Shown here: one piece after another, positions 31,490-46,313 of the stretch
Position numbering within the stretch: the first letter of the stretch is position 1
How the letters are laid out: each line of letters opens with the position of its first letter
Source of the DNA: Basidiobolus meristosporus CBS 931.73
Taxonomy: Eukaryota > Basidiobolomycota > Basidiobolomycetes > Basidiobolales > Basidiobolaceae
Direction: 5' to 3'
Length of the DNA: 64,000 nt
NCBI GenBank assembly: GCA_002104905.1
Contig: MCFE01000287.1
Location: forward strand, 39,015-103,014
Position numbers and translations under genes: made by a program
The notes under the pieces: generated by a model
Told to the model about the DNA's origin: nothing
Databases searched by the model: none
What the model saw: only the letters and a program-made list of their open reading frames with translations

Positions 31490-32781
31490 TTATTCAAACA
31501 AACCAACACTCCCCTGACCATAAGCAGGTAGTGGACAATTGGGAAGGGTGATCCCGGATTTCAGCTGCTTTTTGTCAGTGAAAACACCCCACATGGTTTC
31601 GCGTGGTTCATTGAAGATGATCTTCCAAGGCTCGTCGAAGATTTCGAAGAAGAAATTGGGCACTTTTCGCTTGTTGGCCTCGCAAACAAACGTGTCCAGC
31701 AGCTTCTGTAGGTTAGCCACGCTAGCGACGGCTCCTCTGTCACTTGCTCCGCCAGTTGGCCATCCTACCTCGGAAATAACCGCCTTCTTCCCGACCTTGG
31801 CTGCCACATCAACATCGTGTTCCTGGAAATATTGGAAAGTCCACGTGGCCGCATCCTCCACCGTTGTGCCAGCGAAGAATGGATGAACATTATCAAACAA
31901 GATGTCCGACATCTCGATGATCTTATCCAACTGCTCAATGTCCGTACTGAACACCGGGATTTCGGGATGTCCGGCGGCCTTTATGCGATCCCTCACATCT
32001 TTCACTCGCTTCTGCAGCTCCTCCACGGAGACTGATCATTGAGAGGCAAACGTTAATCTCCATGAAAAACCAAACTCCGAGGGATATTGTGAGACATACT
32101 TTCTTTGCGGTATAGGGCCTCGTTACCTACACTGACCCCGATGATGTTGTCCCAGCCGTAGCGATCGGCCACTTTGAAGAACGTTTCGTACTGCCGATTG
32201 TAGGTGGTGATGTTGTTATCCACCCAAATGGTCGGAATGACACCCATACGGATGTTGAGCGCGTTGATTCCATTCATGATGTACTCGAATTGACGACAGT
32301 CCCTGGGAACATTAAGTGAAGGGTCAGGTGGCAAATCTACAGTTGAATGGCTTCATGAGAATACTCACATGCCGTAGATTCGAATTCTGGGCGTGAGTTG
32401 GGAAAGGATCTTGAGATCCTCAATCACCTCATCTTGGGTGTCTCCACACCAGGGGTATTGAACGTTCAGCGGGGTATATGCCATCCCCCAGAACGACCTG
32501 GTATACTTTGGATTCGGTTGGATCTTTAGGTCGGTGGTGATGGGGATGCTTGGATCAACGTAACCACTGGTTCCGCCTGTGGTCGTAGTGTTATTTGGTT
32601 TGTTGGCATTATTGTTATTAGTATTACTATTATTATTATCGTTCATACTGTTACTGGAACCGTTGTCTTGGTTCTTCTTGTGAGTGAAGTAGTAGCCAAG
32701 ACCTCCGCCGAGTGCCGCCAGGACAATGATTGTTGCTACAACAATGGCGATGATGGACTTCTTGGACAAGGCTCGCTTCAT
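31490..32781 (-). CDS. membrane-anchored GH17 beta-1,3-glucan hydrolase/transglycosylase
   Basis: Three exons. Exon 1 (32781 to about 32366) encodes a short basic N terminus (MKRALSKK), a membrane segment (IIAIVVATIIVLAALGGGLG) and an Asn/Thr-rich linker, so a type II anchor rather than a cleaved signal peptide. The catalytic domain begins at YTRSFWGMAYTPLNVQYPWC. GH17 hallmarks: IIGVSVGNEALYRKE with the acid/base Glu, and KKAVISEVGWPTGGASDRG with the nucleophile Glu. It ends FFEIFDEPWKIIFNEPRETM and LPNCPLPAYGQGSVGLFE. Probable role: trimming or remodelling cell-wall beta-1,3-glucan at the plasma membrane. Exon 1 joins exon 2 across the Met codon of IYGMDCRQF. A TATATAAT lies about 55 bp upstream of the ATG. 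Confidence 0.9.
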
Positions 32782-33470
32782 CTATTTTAACTGACGAGGG
32801 AATTGAAAGTGGTGTGTGATCCATACCCGACTGATTATATAGACTTCCGCATGGGCTTCACGTGCCAACTGCTTGAACCATTTAAGGGTTGACCAGTACA
32901 GAAGAGATTTTACCACCACTTCGACTACAAATTCGTGATTTCCAAATTCATCCAGCGTATTACTGGAAATGCACCGGTAATAGAACTCTATCTGAAGTAC
33001 CCGATCCTGATTGGCCTACATCCACTATACCACTAATGATTTGTGTGCAATGATGGCGTTCATGCGTTGAAGTAGGCTTTTGGAATCCATATTGGAGCTA
33101 CCCGTGAAATAATCGGACTTTATTTATAGTTTGATTTGGTGTCACTTCACATTTGACAAGATACGTTGGTGGCCGAGAGCCTGCTTGTTTCAGGTTGGGA
33201 TTACTTCATACGAAAGAATCTTCTGCTCATGCATCTATCACAATCATCCATCTCAACAGTGCCTACCTGATGCTAAACCGATCAGCAGCCCAGCCCAACA
33301 TTTGGGTGAAAGGGATGCAAGGTTAATTTCGGTCTATTTTCTGCCAACAAATGCAGTCCCAAGTATCAATTACGACATAATGGTCAAGAAGGGAGGATCT
33401 TCGTTTTAGAATCATGCTTTATATAGTACATTGTTTAAAACCATCACTAACTACCGGATTACCCGCAAGG
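32782..33470. other. intergenic, GH17 promoter
   Basis: Minus-strand TATATAAT at about 32842-32835 fits the GH17 gene. The distal part overlaps the 3' end of the next minus-strand gene's transcript. No further gene or repeat was recognised. Confidence 0.5.
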
Positions 33471-34055
33471 CTATGCGCTTCTTCTACCAAACAAACTCTT
33501 CAGTTTCGACATCATCCCGTCGGAGCTCTCCGTCTTCTGTTCAATCTGAGGCTTCTCCTCGACAATGCATTCTTCCTCACGTACTCTACCCTTGCTCACC
33601 GGTGCTTCGGCGGAGGGCTTCTTCATCATTCCCATGACCTCGGTCATGTCCAGCTTGATACCACTGTCCTGCAAAAGTTTGGTCAACTGCTGGGCCTGGG
33701 TACGTACTTGGGGGTCGCTCATGACCCGCATGATTTGCATGAAATTGGGTGGGCTACCGCTAGCAACGTTGACCCCCTTGGTTGAGAGAAGAGTGACAAG
33801 GGATTGCAAAGCCTCTAGGACCTCTGGGTTGCTCAAGATCTTCTTGACTGTGGGATGCTCTGGGTCAAGGTTTCCAAAGTTCGCGGAAGATCTTGGGATG
33901 CTGGCGTGGAACTCACGAACGCCTGGGAGGTCGAGGGAACGCACCCCGGTAGCTCTCAAAGAGACGTGATAAATGCGTGGGGCGACATGGCTTTTAGCGA
34001 GTTGAAGAGCACGAACGGTCGCGATACGGCCAACTCCAATACGAAGGGCGGACAT
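33471..34055 (-). CDS. hypothetical protein with mitochondrial presequence
   Basis: A 194-codon intronless gene. It starts MSALRIGVGRIATVRALQLA, with Arg at regular spacing and no acids for over 40 residues, and REFHASIPRSS looks like a presequence processing region. The mature part is helical: HPTVKKILSNPEVLEALQSL, NFMQIMRVMSDPQVRTQAQQ, then a Lys/Glu-rich tail ending MMSKLKSLFGRRSA. The NPEVLEAL and DPQVRTQAQQL blocks resemble STI1-like repeats, in which Asn/Asp-Pro starts short helices, but I cannot assign a function. Confidence 0.75.
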   Translation of the reverse strand: MSALRIGVGRIATVRALQLAKSHVAPRIYHVSLRATGVRSLDLPGVREFHASIPRSSANFGNLDPEHPTVKKILSNPEVLEALQSLVTLLSTKGVNVASGSPPNFMQIMRVMSDPQVRTQAQQLTKLLQDSGIKLDMTEVMGMMKKPSAEAPVSKGRVREEECIVEEKPQIEQKTESSDGMMSKLKSLFGRRSA

Positions 34056-34406
34056 TTCTTGGCTAGTGGTGGGGGTTGGTCAAGAAGACCACCACACTCG
34101 CAGTAAATACCAAATTTTGATTCCCCGAGTCAGAAGCAAAAAAAATGGCCTCCCCCATAGGAGAGAGATTTATTGATTTCTTGACTGGATTGACTGGATT
34201 GACCGTAATCTAAGATCGTACAATTGAACCGCTTGGCTGAGGCGAATAGGTTAAAAGCTCAACAACATCCAGTGCTCGAATCTTTTTGGATTTGGAATTG
34301 GGCATAAATTACTTTTGCTACTTTGCACAATACATTGATAAAAGGTCAAATATGTAAAAGGAAGAGCGGACAGGGAGTGGTTAACTGGGGATAAGAAGGA
34401 TGGTGA
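34056..34406. other. intergenic between the hypothetical mitochondrial gene and UTP5
   Basis: Contains a short TTGACTGGA tandem around 34178-34202 (two close copies). Otherwise featureless. Confidence 0.45.
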
Positions 34407-36647
34407 CTAAGCATCGGCCATATCTTCGTCAGATAAACTAGCGTACTCCTCATCAGATTCCCCTTCAATGTACACGTTTGTTGGCTCGCTATTGAATTCT
34501 TCAACAACGTCATCGGTGGTGCGCATAGAGAGCTGAGTTGTGACCAGATCCAAACGACTAGATAAGGCAAGCAGCTTTTGGAAGCTACCAAGGCGATTAT
34601 CGGCGGTTTGATAGAAAGCACCAATATGCTTGACCAGTTCAGGAACCTATACAAGCCGAAATGGTTAGGGCGCGTTTAGGCGCAAATGGTTGCAAGATAC
34701 TTACTGTCATCAGGTAGGCTGTATGAATGGTGAGAACAGCCTTGATCCATCTGAGAAGCGCAATACCACGATTGGGCTTGGCTTGGAATCTTGGGATGAC
34801 TTGTGCAAGGAATGGGATAACATAGGTGGGTGGAAGACGTTTGACGGTATTATTGATGATCTCGGTATTAGTATTATTTAAGCAACCTTCTAAAAGTTGT
34901 ACATCATTGCTGTGCAAAGCCTGGACAAGAATATGTACAAGAGAGTTGGCCTTAGGAGTGATGGCTTTGTTGGTGGGAACTTCCCCAGCAGCGCCATCTG
35001 CTGTTTCGGTAACAGCAAGGTCCTTAAGCTTTTCTTCAATAGTAGGTTCTTGCTCCTGTTGGATAGCAAATAGGAATGAATAAATTACGTCTTCAACCTG
35101 CAACGATAGACACACTAGAAACCTCAGTACGCTTTTTGATTGATGGATCGGGGAGAGCCATATCGGTGGCACCAAGTACTACGACGTTGTCATCACCATA
35201 CGTTTTCTGTGTTGCTTGCTATAGGTGGTGAGGTATTAGCGGTGAAAACCAGCGGGTGGGGTGGAGTAAACGCTTACCAAGTTATTAGAGGCAATGTTCT
35301 TTTGATCCAACAAGAGATCACTGGTTGGGTCGCGTCTAATCTCGACATTGGTGAGCAAGCTACCATTCTCTTCGTCACGGAAAGCCTGCGCATGGTGTTA
35401 GTATTCAGGTGCGGTGATATGTATGATTTCCGGACACTTACGACTCTCTCGAAAGAAGGCTTGAGAGTTGACCCACGAGCAACAAGAACTTCAACTCCAT
35501 CTCCCTTGGAAACAAACTTGGCAACGAGGATAGGAACAACAGCCGACTCTTCAGCAGTGGAAAGAATTTTGATGATCGAATCAGAGGGACGAGTGGTGTA
35601 TCTCTTCTTCTTCTTGGATGGCTTGGAGCTCATGGATGAAGAGCTGATAAGATTTTCCCACAGACTAACTACACCTTCCTCGGATAGAGCCAAGACGTTG
35701 TTGCTCTTGGAGATTTCGACCTGGGTGATATCGGCATCCAATGTAAGGGAAGCCAAGTCAATTCTGTCCCCTTCCAAACGACAATCCCACAAATTCACGA
35801 AGCGATCATGCTCGGCGCACGAAATACATATCTCATCGTTGGGGGAAAACACCAAGTTGGTGATTACGCTGGCGTGTCCAGTGAATTTCTTGATCACTTG
35901 TTGTGACTCCAAATCCCAAAGCTCGATACTATGAGCGGCAACAGCCAGGACAGATTCGTTGTGGCTGAGGCTGATGGTGTGAACATCCTTGATATCGCTC
36001 TTCCATTTTCTAGTGGTTCGCTTGGATTAGACTGGTGCGAATTTTCTTTGACTCATCAAATAGACAGTACCTGGCTACGGAGCTAGTTTTCAAATCCCAC
36101 TCGACGAGATAGCCATCTGGGGCGCAAGAGTAACCTTTACTTCCGTCTTGGCTGAAAATAAAGTCGCGAACAGGAAGAGTATGACCTCCACTCAAGGTCT
36201 TTTGGATGGTGCCAAGTGCGACGGAGTAGACGATGACGGAGCCATTCTCGAGGCCGAGGGCAACTACCTTGGAGGTAGCGGCGGGTTGAACTTTGGAGGC
36301 CCTTCTCTTTTTTCTTCCAGTAGTGTCCTGGAACGCAGAGGATTTAATACCATTCGAAAGAGAACAACACTCGCATACAAACAACTTACACCAGACTCGC
36401 TCAACATGCCTTCAATCTGAGTGATACCCCATGACATACAGGTAAACTTACGCTCAGAGTCCGAGGAGAACTCGGACTTCAAGGAGCCGGTGTGTGTATC
36501 GAATATTCTAAGGCGGTGACGATCAACAGCTTGGGTCACAATGGCGAATAAGTCGGCCTCCGAATCGAACTTGGCTACGATAGCCTCAGCCACCTGTGTG
36601 TTTAGCGAGTTGTGGAATTGCTTGGCGAGTGTCTTTTTTTTAACCAT
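34407..36647 (-). CDS. UTP5: UTP5/WDR43-like U3 snoRNP (t-UTP) protein
   Basis: A multi-exon gene. The N-terminal two thirds is a WD-repeat propeller: DLFAIVTQAVDRHRLRIFDT, SKVVALGLENGSVIVYSVAL, LPVRDFIFSQDGSKGYSCAP with YLVEWDL, SLSHNESVLAVAAHSIELWD, TGHASVITNLVFSPNDEICI. The C-terminal part is a Utp12 domain: NSLVHILVQALHSNDVQLLE, INNTVKRLPPTYVIPFLAQV, RGIALLRWIKAVLTIHTAYL, GSFQKLLALSSRLDLVTTQL, ending EEYASLSDEDMADA. This combination and the acidic tail are those of Utp5/WDR43, which acts in the t-UTP complex on nascent pre-rRNA for 18S processing. It starts MVKKKTLAKQ at 36647. It shares a short divergent region with the next gene. Confidence 0.88.
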
Positions 36648-37030
36648 CGTGTATGTAGTCTATGTAAAAATATCTATGTCAGGTTCTGTGGAGCACAGCA
36701 GAGTACCTTCGAACTTACAGGGCGGCTAAGAAAACAAACCAGAAAAAAATCTGAATTCCCACAAAAGGGAAAAAAAATAAAAAAAACTTCGAATTGCTGC
36801 AAATTCTTGTCTTGGTAATTTTTCTTTCCGAGCACGTGATGGGACTTCAATTCAAGTGTATTCCCTGTCACCTTCGTTGAGATACCGATCCAGAAGTCAT
36901 GTAAACTTATTCGAGATTGTTGGCGGATTTAATCAATGTGGAATAATACGTCATGTTAATAAGGTTGGTTTGTATAACACCTGCCGAGTATATTCCGCTG
37001 TGTTCTCACCGCTTTGTTGCACTTTCAACA
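36648..37030. promoter_or_regulatory. divergent promoter, UTP5 / fructosamine kinase-like
   Basis: A 383-bp region between oppositely transcribed genes. It includes a purine-rich A/G stretch at about 36733-36790 (long runs of A on the plus strand). No TATA box of good quality was seen. Part of it could encode an N-terminal extension of the downstream kinase from the ATG at 36953. Confidence 0.5.
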
Positions 37031-37912
37031 ATGAGTTACCCCGAAATTGAAGCTGCTCTGCGCGAGCATTTGCATTGTAGTCGAGTGGAAAAAGTCCGAC
37101 CCGTAGGCGGGGGGTGCATCAATGACAATTACAAGTACATCACCGATAAAGGGCCCTTCTTCGTTAAGGTAAATGAGGACAAGGATGCACTCCACATGTT
37201 TCAGGCCGAAGCCAAAGGCTTGCAAGCCCTTGCCAAAGCCCAGGCCTTCCGGGTTCCCGAGGTATATCATTTAGGAGAATTGGCAAACGGCGGCTTCCTG
37301 ATAATGGAATACATTCAATTCAAAGATGGTCCTGTGGCGGAAAAGGACTACAAAGCGCTAGGGAAACAGCTGGCAAGGCTTCATTCTTTCAAGGACCCTG
37401 AGGTCGATCGATTTGGGTTTGCCTGCGACAACACCATTGGGAGTACGCCGCAAATCAACACTTGGAAAGAATCATGGATTGATTTTTTTACGGCCCGATT
37501 GGAATATCAGCTGTCACTTGCACGAGACAGATTCAGTGACTTGTATAATCAAGCACGTCCAGTTGTTGAGAATCTTCCGAGATTCTTCGAAGGCATCAAC
37601 CCGATTAAGCCAAGCTTATTGCATGGAGATTTGTGGCTTGGCAACTGTAGTATGGATCAGCAAGGGGGGTGGGTGCTATATGATCCAGCCACTTATTGGG
37701 GGCATTCGGAAGCAGAGTTATCAATCATGACACTTTTCTCAGGGCTGCCAAATGAATTCTGGGAAGAGTACTTTCAGCATATCCCGAGAGAGCCAGGCTT
37801 CGACCAACGGCACGAGCTGTACTCTCTGTATCATGCCCTCAACCACCTCAATATATTCGGGTCAGGCTATGCATCAATGTGTTCTCGCATCCTCAAGAAG
37901 CTTCGTCAGTGA
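37031..37912 (+). CDS. fructosamine-3-kinase family protein
   Basis: A 293-codon single exon from the ATG at 37031 (MSYPEIEAALREHL), the usual family start; an in-frame ATG at 36953 would add 26 residues. Seen: VEKVRPVGGGCINDNYKY (glycine-rich nucleotide loop), GPFFVKVNEDKDALHMFQAE with the ATP-binding Lys and following Glu, GGFLIMEYIQF hinge, LARLHSF, KPSLLHGDLWLGNC with catalytic Asp and Asn, and VLYDPATYWGHSEAELSIM with the metal-binding Asp. FN3K enzymes phosphorylate ketosamines on glycated proteins so that the adduct is released. All catalytic residues are present. Length suits the family (about 290-310). Confidence 0.9.
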   Translation: MSYPEIEAALREHLHCSRVEKVRPVGGGCINDNYKYITDKGPFFVKVNEDKDALHMFQAEAKGLQALAKAQAFRVPEVYHLGELANGGFLIMEYIQFKDGPVAEKDYKALGKQLARLHSFKDPEVDRFGFACDNTIGSTPQINTWKESWIDFFTARLEYQLSLARDRFSDLYNQARPVVENLPRFFEGINPIKPSLLHGDLWLGNCSMDQQGGWVLYDPATYWGHSEAELSIMTLFSGLPNEFWEEYFQHIPREPGFDQRHELYSLYHALNHLNIFGSGYASMCSRILKKLRQ

Positions 37913-38425
37913 TAGTTTGTAATACAAACCCAGCTTCGAAAAGGGTTCGTCGATGTCAACCGTTGAGCTATCACCCATACAAGTAGCTATCGCCCATACT
38001 AGGTAGATGAGATGAGATTACAAATTCCATGATCCGGTGTCAAGCCACGTCAAATGGAGTGCAATCCTACCACATCCCTGCCACTACTCTCCTACCACAT
38101 CCAAATCCATAGCACGACTGATGGCATTTTACTGATTATCAGTGCGATTACGATCATCTTGAACACTGAGTTCCACCCCGGACTGGCTGCTAAATAAATA
38201 TATCCATTTGTACTTGGTCACTCCTTACTATTTACCTTATACTAAGGTGGTTCTTTGCCCCAATCATGCTATTTGTACTCCTCGATTGGTATGCCATGAC
38301 ATCCCTGTGACCTTTTCCTTCGCAATATATATACTGGCTCCGTCATGCACTTGACTGAATTTCAACAACGGTCTTTCAAAGTATTATCTGACAAGTGAAT
38401 CTTCGTAAATTTTCGTAAATTTAAA
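37913..38425. promoter_or_regulatory. upstream region of arrestin 1
   Basis: Contains two near-copies of CTACCACATCC around 38068-38103 and an ATATATATA at 38325-38333, about 95 bp before the arrestin ATG. No gene. Confidence 0.5.
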
Positions 38426-39518
38426 ATGCCCATTCGTATGGAAATCATCCCCTCTGAGGACCAGATCACACTACATGGCCCTCCGACCGAGTCGGGTGGC
38501 GTTGTGCTGGAGGGAAAAGTGGCCATCTATATACTTGAGGAAACCAAGGTTAAATCTCTCTCTCTGAAGCTAACCGGGAAAGCGAAAGCGTCCTGGAAAT
38601 GCAGTAAGTGTTTTCCCACGAGTGTCCCGTCCTGAGCTGCTAACTAAGGCTTCCAACCTAGCTTATAATGGCAAAACCCACGTACGTCACGCGAAACGGG
38701 AGATCATCAAAATAGTAAAGCCACTCCTTCCTCTCCGGAGTGAACCGCACATCCTTTCTCCTGGCAAGCACGAGTTTGTTTTCGAGTTCCCCATCGAGGG
38801 TTCGTTGCCCGAGACCGTCCATGTCAAAAATGGATGCATACAGTACACGTTGAAAGCTATAGCTGATAGACCTTTTCCTAAAAGAAAGTCCACCCATCGT
38901 CGGGAAATTCAAATAGTGCGAACCTCCTTTCCCGGCTCCGTTTCCCACCTACAACCAATCAATGTTCACGACGTTTGGAACGATAATATTCCATACGAAA
39001 TTTCGCTACCGGTGAAATCGTTTGGCCTGGGAGACATCATTCCGGTCACCATCAAATTGTTCCCCGAGGTCAAAGATGTCGCCTTTAAAAGCATTAGCTG
39101 CCACTTGAAGGAGTGCGTGACGTACTGTAAACCGGAGAGTGGCAGGTTCAAAATCGAACGCCAGTGGCTTCATTTTTCCACCGATTGTGAAAGCCTGAGT
39201 GGGATTTTCGAGAAAACGCTGCACCTCCCAATTCCCTCGGAATCAGACAGCGTTCACTTTGACTGCTGCACGGAACTGATCAAGATTGAACACAAGCTGA
39301 AGATGCGCGTGGAGATCGAGTCCTTTGAAGATGGTGAAAAGGCATTCTATGTCGAGTTTCCTATTATCATTATGCCCGAGTCTAATAACGACCCTGATCG
39401 AAGCCTCCCTGTTTACACTGCCGAATGGCTTCCGAACCCACATGGTAGACGTATGTCACTTCCACCATCATACGACTGTGCAGGTTCAAATCAAACTGCC
39501 ATCATGACCTCTCCATAA
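38426..39518 (+). CDS. arrestin-like (ART-type) adaptor 1
   Basis: Two exons, 38426-38603 and 38662-39518, with a 58-bp GT-AG intron; 344 codons. Arrestin N domain: IIPSEDQITLHGPPTESGGV, VLEGKVAIYILEETKVKSLS, LKLTGKAKASWKC, then HILSPGKHEFVFEFPIEGSL with PETVHVKNGCIQYTLKA. Arrestin C domain: WNDNIPYEISLPVKSFGLGD, IIPVTIKLFPEVKDVAFKSI. The C-terminal tail has LPPSYDCAG, a PPxY motif. Fungal arrestin-related proteins use PPxY to recruit Rsp5-type ubiquitin ligases to plasma-membrane permeases for endocytosis; that role here is inference. It is a paralogue of the gene at 43723, with the intron at the same place. Confidence 0.88.
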
Positions 39519-39665
39519 CACCGTCCCATTTTTGTATTTTGCATACATAGTCATTGTAACCACTATCTATAGATTGATGTATTAATGTACCAAAGCTATC
39601 CTCCCTAATCAGTCTGACCAACCTTTATTTAGTTATCACAAGGGGTTCAAATAAATATCAAACCT

Positions 39666-43189
<3,524 letters not shown>

Positions 43190-43722
43190 TATGGTTGTGG
43201 TGAGCAAGCCTCACTTTAGAAGCACCGTGGTATTCCCTCTTAGGTGTATAATCTAGTCACAAATTGATCATTCAGTTTTATGCTTAATGTCCTTTCTTGC
43301 ATGGATCATGCCGGATGAGTCTTCTGGAATACCTGACGCTCGAACGGCGAACAATGATAAGATATACTGGGTATATAGATTAGGAATCACAGAAGGATTA
43401 GGATTTTGTTTGACGAGCTGCTGATAGGTCGTTGTGATACCGTTTGGCACCCTCGCAGTGATTTTCGATGGCTGTGAGCCATCAGTACAGGGTGTTTTGA
43501 ATGGAAGAGCGATTGGTATCATCCAAATTTGGTTGTTTTGTCAAATCGAGGCTAATCCAATACCACCGGATGCTTCGAAATACCCAAATGCCATTCGCTA
43601 GCAGCTGGACTAATCACGAAGTGGTGCTCGTGGATATATAACAAACAGCGGTTGCACCCTCCTCTTCAACAATTCCTTTCTCAAAAAAGTAAATTCCCCC
43701 ATCATTACTAGTGTCATACAAT
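43190..43722. promoter_or_regulatory. divergent region, VPS34 / arrestin 2
   Basis: A TATATA at 43635-43640 lies about 85 bp before the arrestin 2 ATG. An 84-codon minus-strand frame (43522-43268) has no recognisable features. Confidence 0.5.
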
Positions 43723-44815
43723 ATGGTCAAGATCTCGCGCTTTGAGATTCGGCTCGCCGAGGATTACCTGATATTACACGGAACCCCCCACGACTCCGCT
43801 GGGTCAGTGCTGCGAGGACGCGTTCTTCTCAAGCTTGATCAGCCATGTAAATTTAAAAGTCTCACGGTTCGTCTACGCGGAAAAGCAAAAGCCACCTGGG
43901 CTGAATGTATGTTCACACTTAACCCCCCCCCTCCCCAAACCCTTTCTTGTACTAAACCATGTCTTCTGTTTTATAGCTGATGGTTACCACATCCTAGTGC
44001 AGCACAAGAAAAAGGAGCTAATCGATTTTACCTGGACCCTCTTGGAGCCCGGTCCAGAACCTCACGTCGTACCTCCCGGTGAGCATTCGTATTATTTCGA
44101 TTACCCCTTCTCAGGAGCACTTCCAGAAACCGTGCATACCGAGAACGGCGATATCCAGTATCGCCTGGAAGCCATCGCTGAAAGACCCTTATTCAAGCGG
44201 GATTTGTTTACGGAGATAGAGGCGATTGTCAAGAGATACTCATCACCGTATGCAACGGAGCAGCTAGACCCAGTTACCGTCAGCGGCACATGGGCTGAGA
44301 ATCTAGGTTATGAACTATTTATTCCCATGAGTGCCTACGGGGTTGGCGATATGGTGCCTACTCTACTGAAGGTCTGGTCCACCACAAACCAAGATATCAG
44401 CATCAAGCAGATCAATTTTGTTCTGAAAGAATTCACCACTTACAGCGATCGAGAGAACGGCATCTCGAAAACTGAGACAAAGCTGATCAAACTCATCTCG
44501 AACACCGACATCTCTACGCCAGACGCTGGACCAGTCATTGAGAAGCATGTATTGGTCCCGATCAACGAGAACATAAGCGTCCATCATGATTGCAACACCG
44601 ACCTAATCAACGTCCATCATCTGCTTAGAATTTCCGTGGAGATCTTGCAGGGAGAGAGCAGCACCTCCTACATCATTGAGACCCCCTTTGTCATAATGCC
44701 CGCCTCAAATCACGAAATCTTCGAACATTTGCCACCCTACGCAGCTGATTGCCAACCGGGGAATTCTTTATTCCCACCCCCGCCGTCCTATGCTAACCAC
44801 TCCTCAAATGCTTAG
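43723..44815 (+). CDS. arrestin-like (ART-type) adaptor 2
   Basis: Two exons, 43723-43906 and 43977-44815, with a 70-bp intron holding a C-rich run; 340 codons. The start is the ATG of MVKISRFEIRLAEDYLILHG. N domain: SVLRGRVLLKLDQPCKFKSL, LRGKAKATWAES, HVVPPGEHSYYFDYPFSGAL, PETVHTENGDIQYRLEAIAE. C domain: WAENLGYELFIPMSAYGVGD. Tail: HLPPYAADCQPG and PPPSYANHSS, giving a PPxY. The intron falls after the KAKATW motif, exactly as in arrestin 1. Likely role as for arrestin 1, permease ubiquitination and endosomal sorting; the cargo is unknown. Confidence 0.88.
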
Positions 44816-45390
44816 CTGCATACCACCACCATATTACCTTATATCACAGTTAATTCCCCCTATTCATCTCTATATGTATCATCCTATGTAAATATTTGGT
44901 ATCCTGTACAGTACTCAATAAACACACGTGATCCGACTGAGCGAACCTTCCACCGCCACGCCAACTCCGAATATGGTGATAGGGACTTTCCCGAAGCCGA
45001 TCGCAGCCATCGATCAGGAAAATTTTTTACAACGTTGAGGAGTCAATGAAGCTTGGTTTGGCTAGGCTTGACTGTCATCAGTGGATCGGTTCCGGAATAC
45101 ACCATGCCATATATGTATCAGTATCGCAATTTCTATAGTATTCCATCTCCACATTCCCGACCAATTCCTACGGTCGACAACGTGATCGCCACCGGGTAAT
45201 TCGGCTGCCCTCCACTCTTGACAATAGATTGGTTCGATCATCGAGCCCAAGAAGGACACTGAAAATTTCACTAGGCGAACCAAGGTTTTTTTTCTCCAAG
45301 TCGATATGGCCAGTTATATCTATTTATACTAGCAAGGTTGGACCGGTTTTTATCAATCCGGCACCGAACCCACCCTTCTTACCTTTTGCC
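44816..45390. other. intergenic downstream of arrestin 2
   Basis: No recognised gene. AATAAA at about 44917 is a likely polyadenylation signal for arrestin 2. A CTATTTATAC near 45320 could be a TATA element for the small gene that follows. Confidence 0.45.
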
Positions 45391-45676
45391 ATGTCCCCAG
45401 CCAAATGCCAAAACCCTGCCGATACTACCAGCGACGAGGGTGAAGACAGAGGTAACCTCAGCCCGCTATTCACTTTCATAAGTGCCGAGCATTGAGTATT
45501 TTGTTGCAGGTCAGTTCTGCCTACACTGGTGTACAGATGAGGAGCTGACAGAAGCTGGTGAACCTCAGTGTCAAATGTGGTGTATACGCCGCCTAATAGT
45601 CAGTATACTCCCGGAGATGCCAAACCTCGAAACACCAACTCACCTCTCTCTCCATATTCGAACCGCAACCAAGTAG
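45391..45676 (+). CDS. candidate spliced small protein with twin CX3C motif
   Basis: Exon 1 (45391-45451) and exon 2 (45510-45676) joined over a 58-bp GT-AG intron give a 75-codon protein starting MSPAKCQNPADTTSDEGEDR. Exon 2 continues GQFCLHWCTDEELTEAGEPQ then CQMWCIRRL. The two CX3C pairs are 12 residues apart, each with Trp before the second Cys. Twin CX3C is the layout of small Tim chaperones and other Mia40-oxidised intermembrane-space proteins, but I do not recognise the family and the helices around the cysteines are short. The C-terminal 25 residues may be wrong if a further intron exists (a GTCAGT follows the RRLI codons). Confidence 0.45.
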
Positions 45677-46313
45677 AAGCAGCAAAGTTGGAACCCTTTT
45701 GAAAACGTCCATCTTTATAAAATAGACGGGGCGGAGAACTGCCGCCAACATATAAGAGGTACTTGACCTTAGAGCGGTGTAGGCCTCGGTGGAGAGTTTC
45801 TAACCTCGACTTCATATCCAGAAATACGAGAAGAGAAGATCCCCGACTGGAATAGGTTGGTGGCATCGAATCTTGTTTTGTGAATGGTGACGCTAACCCC
45901 TCTTCAAGGGCCGAAATGCATATCAATCTCTTGGAGAAATCGAGCGAGATGAAAGTAAATGGTAGGGACATCAGGTTACCATTCTTGTGAGCTTCAACCA
46001 TAGCTAATGGTCTTCTTAGCACTGGAGAGGATCAAGAGATCTTTCAGACCGGGCATCGAGCTTGGGCGACTTTATATCAGAAGTTGGCAAGATGGAACAC
46101 AGACTCGATTTTTCGCTCGATTCTCTCACAGCATTGTTCAGGGGGACGGCCTTCTCTTGGCCAAGCGGGGCTTGTCAAGAATGTTGGAGTTCTGGAGAAG
46201 TGATAGAAATGAATAGACGATTTAGAGATAGTCTTAGCCAATATACCAATGTACATGTTCTTCATTATTAATCGTGGTTTATTTTGATCGCATACCAAAC
46301 TATATAAACTCCC
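45677..46313. other. intergenic with an uncertain minus-strand ORF
   Basis: A 140-codon minus-strand frame (46022-45600) overlaps exon 2 of the small gene on the other strand. Its translation (SLPFTFISLDFSKRLICISA, LETLHRGLHRSKVKYLLYVG) is not recognisable. No other structure was noted. Confidence 0.35.

Noticed and set aside
16201-32781. Specialised metabolite cluster (aminotransferases, transporters, GH17)
   Set aside because: There is no backbone enzyme, tailoring oxidase or cluster regulator in the segment; the genes are better explained as independent housekeeping and transport genes.
43268-43522. 84-codon minus-strand frame between VPS34 and arrestin 2
   Set aside because: Lies in the short divergent promoter region; composition and lack of resemblance suggest chance.
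45600-46022. 140-codon minus-strand frame overlapping the twin-CX3C candidate
   Set aside because: No recognisable domain, and the spliced plus-strand model explains the shared part better. Not excluded, but not supported.
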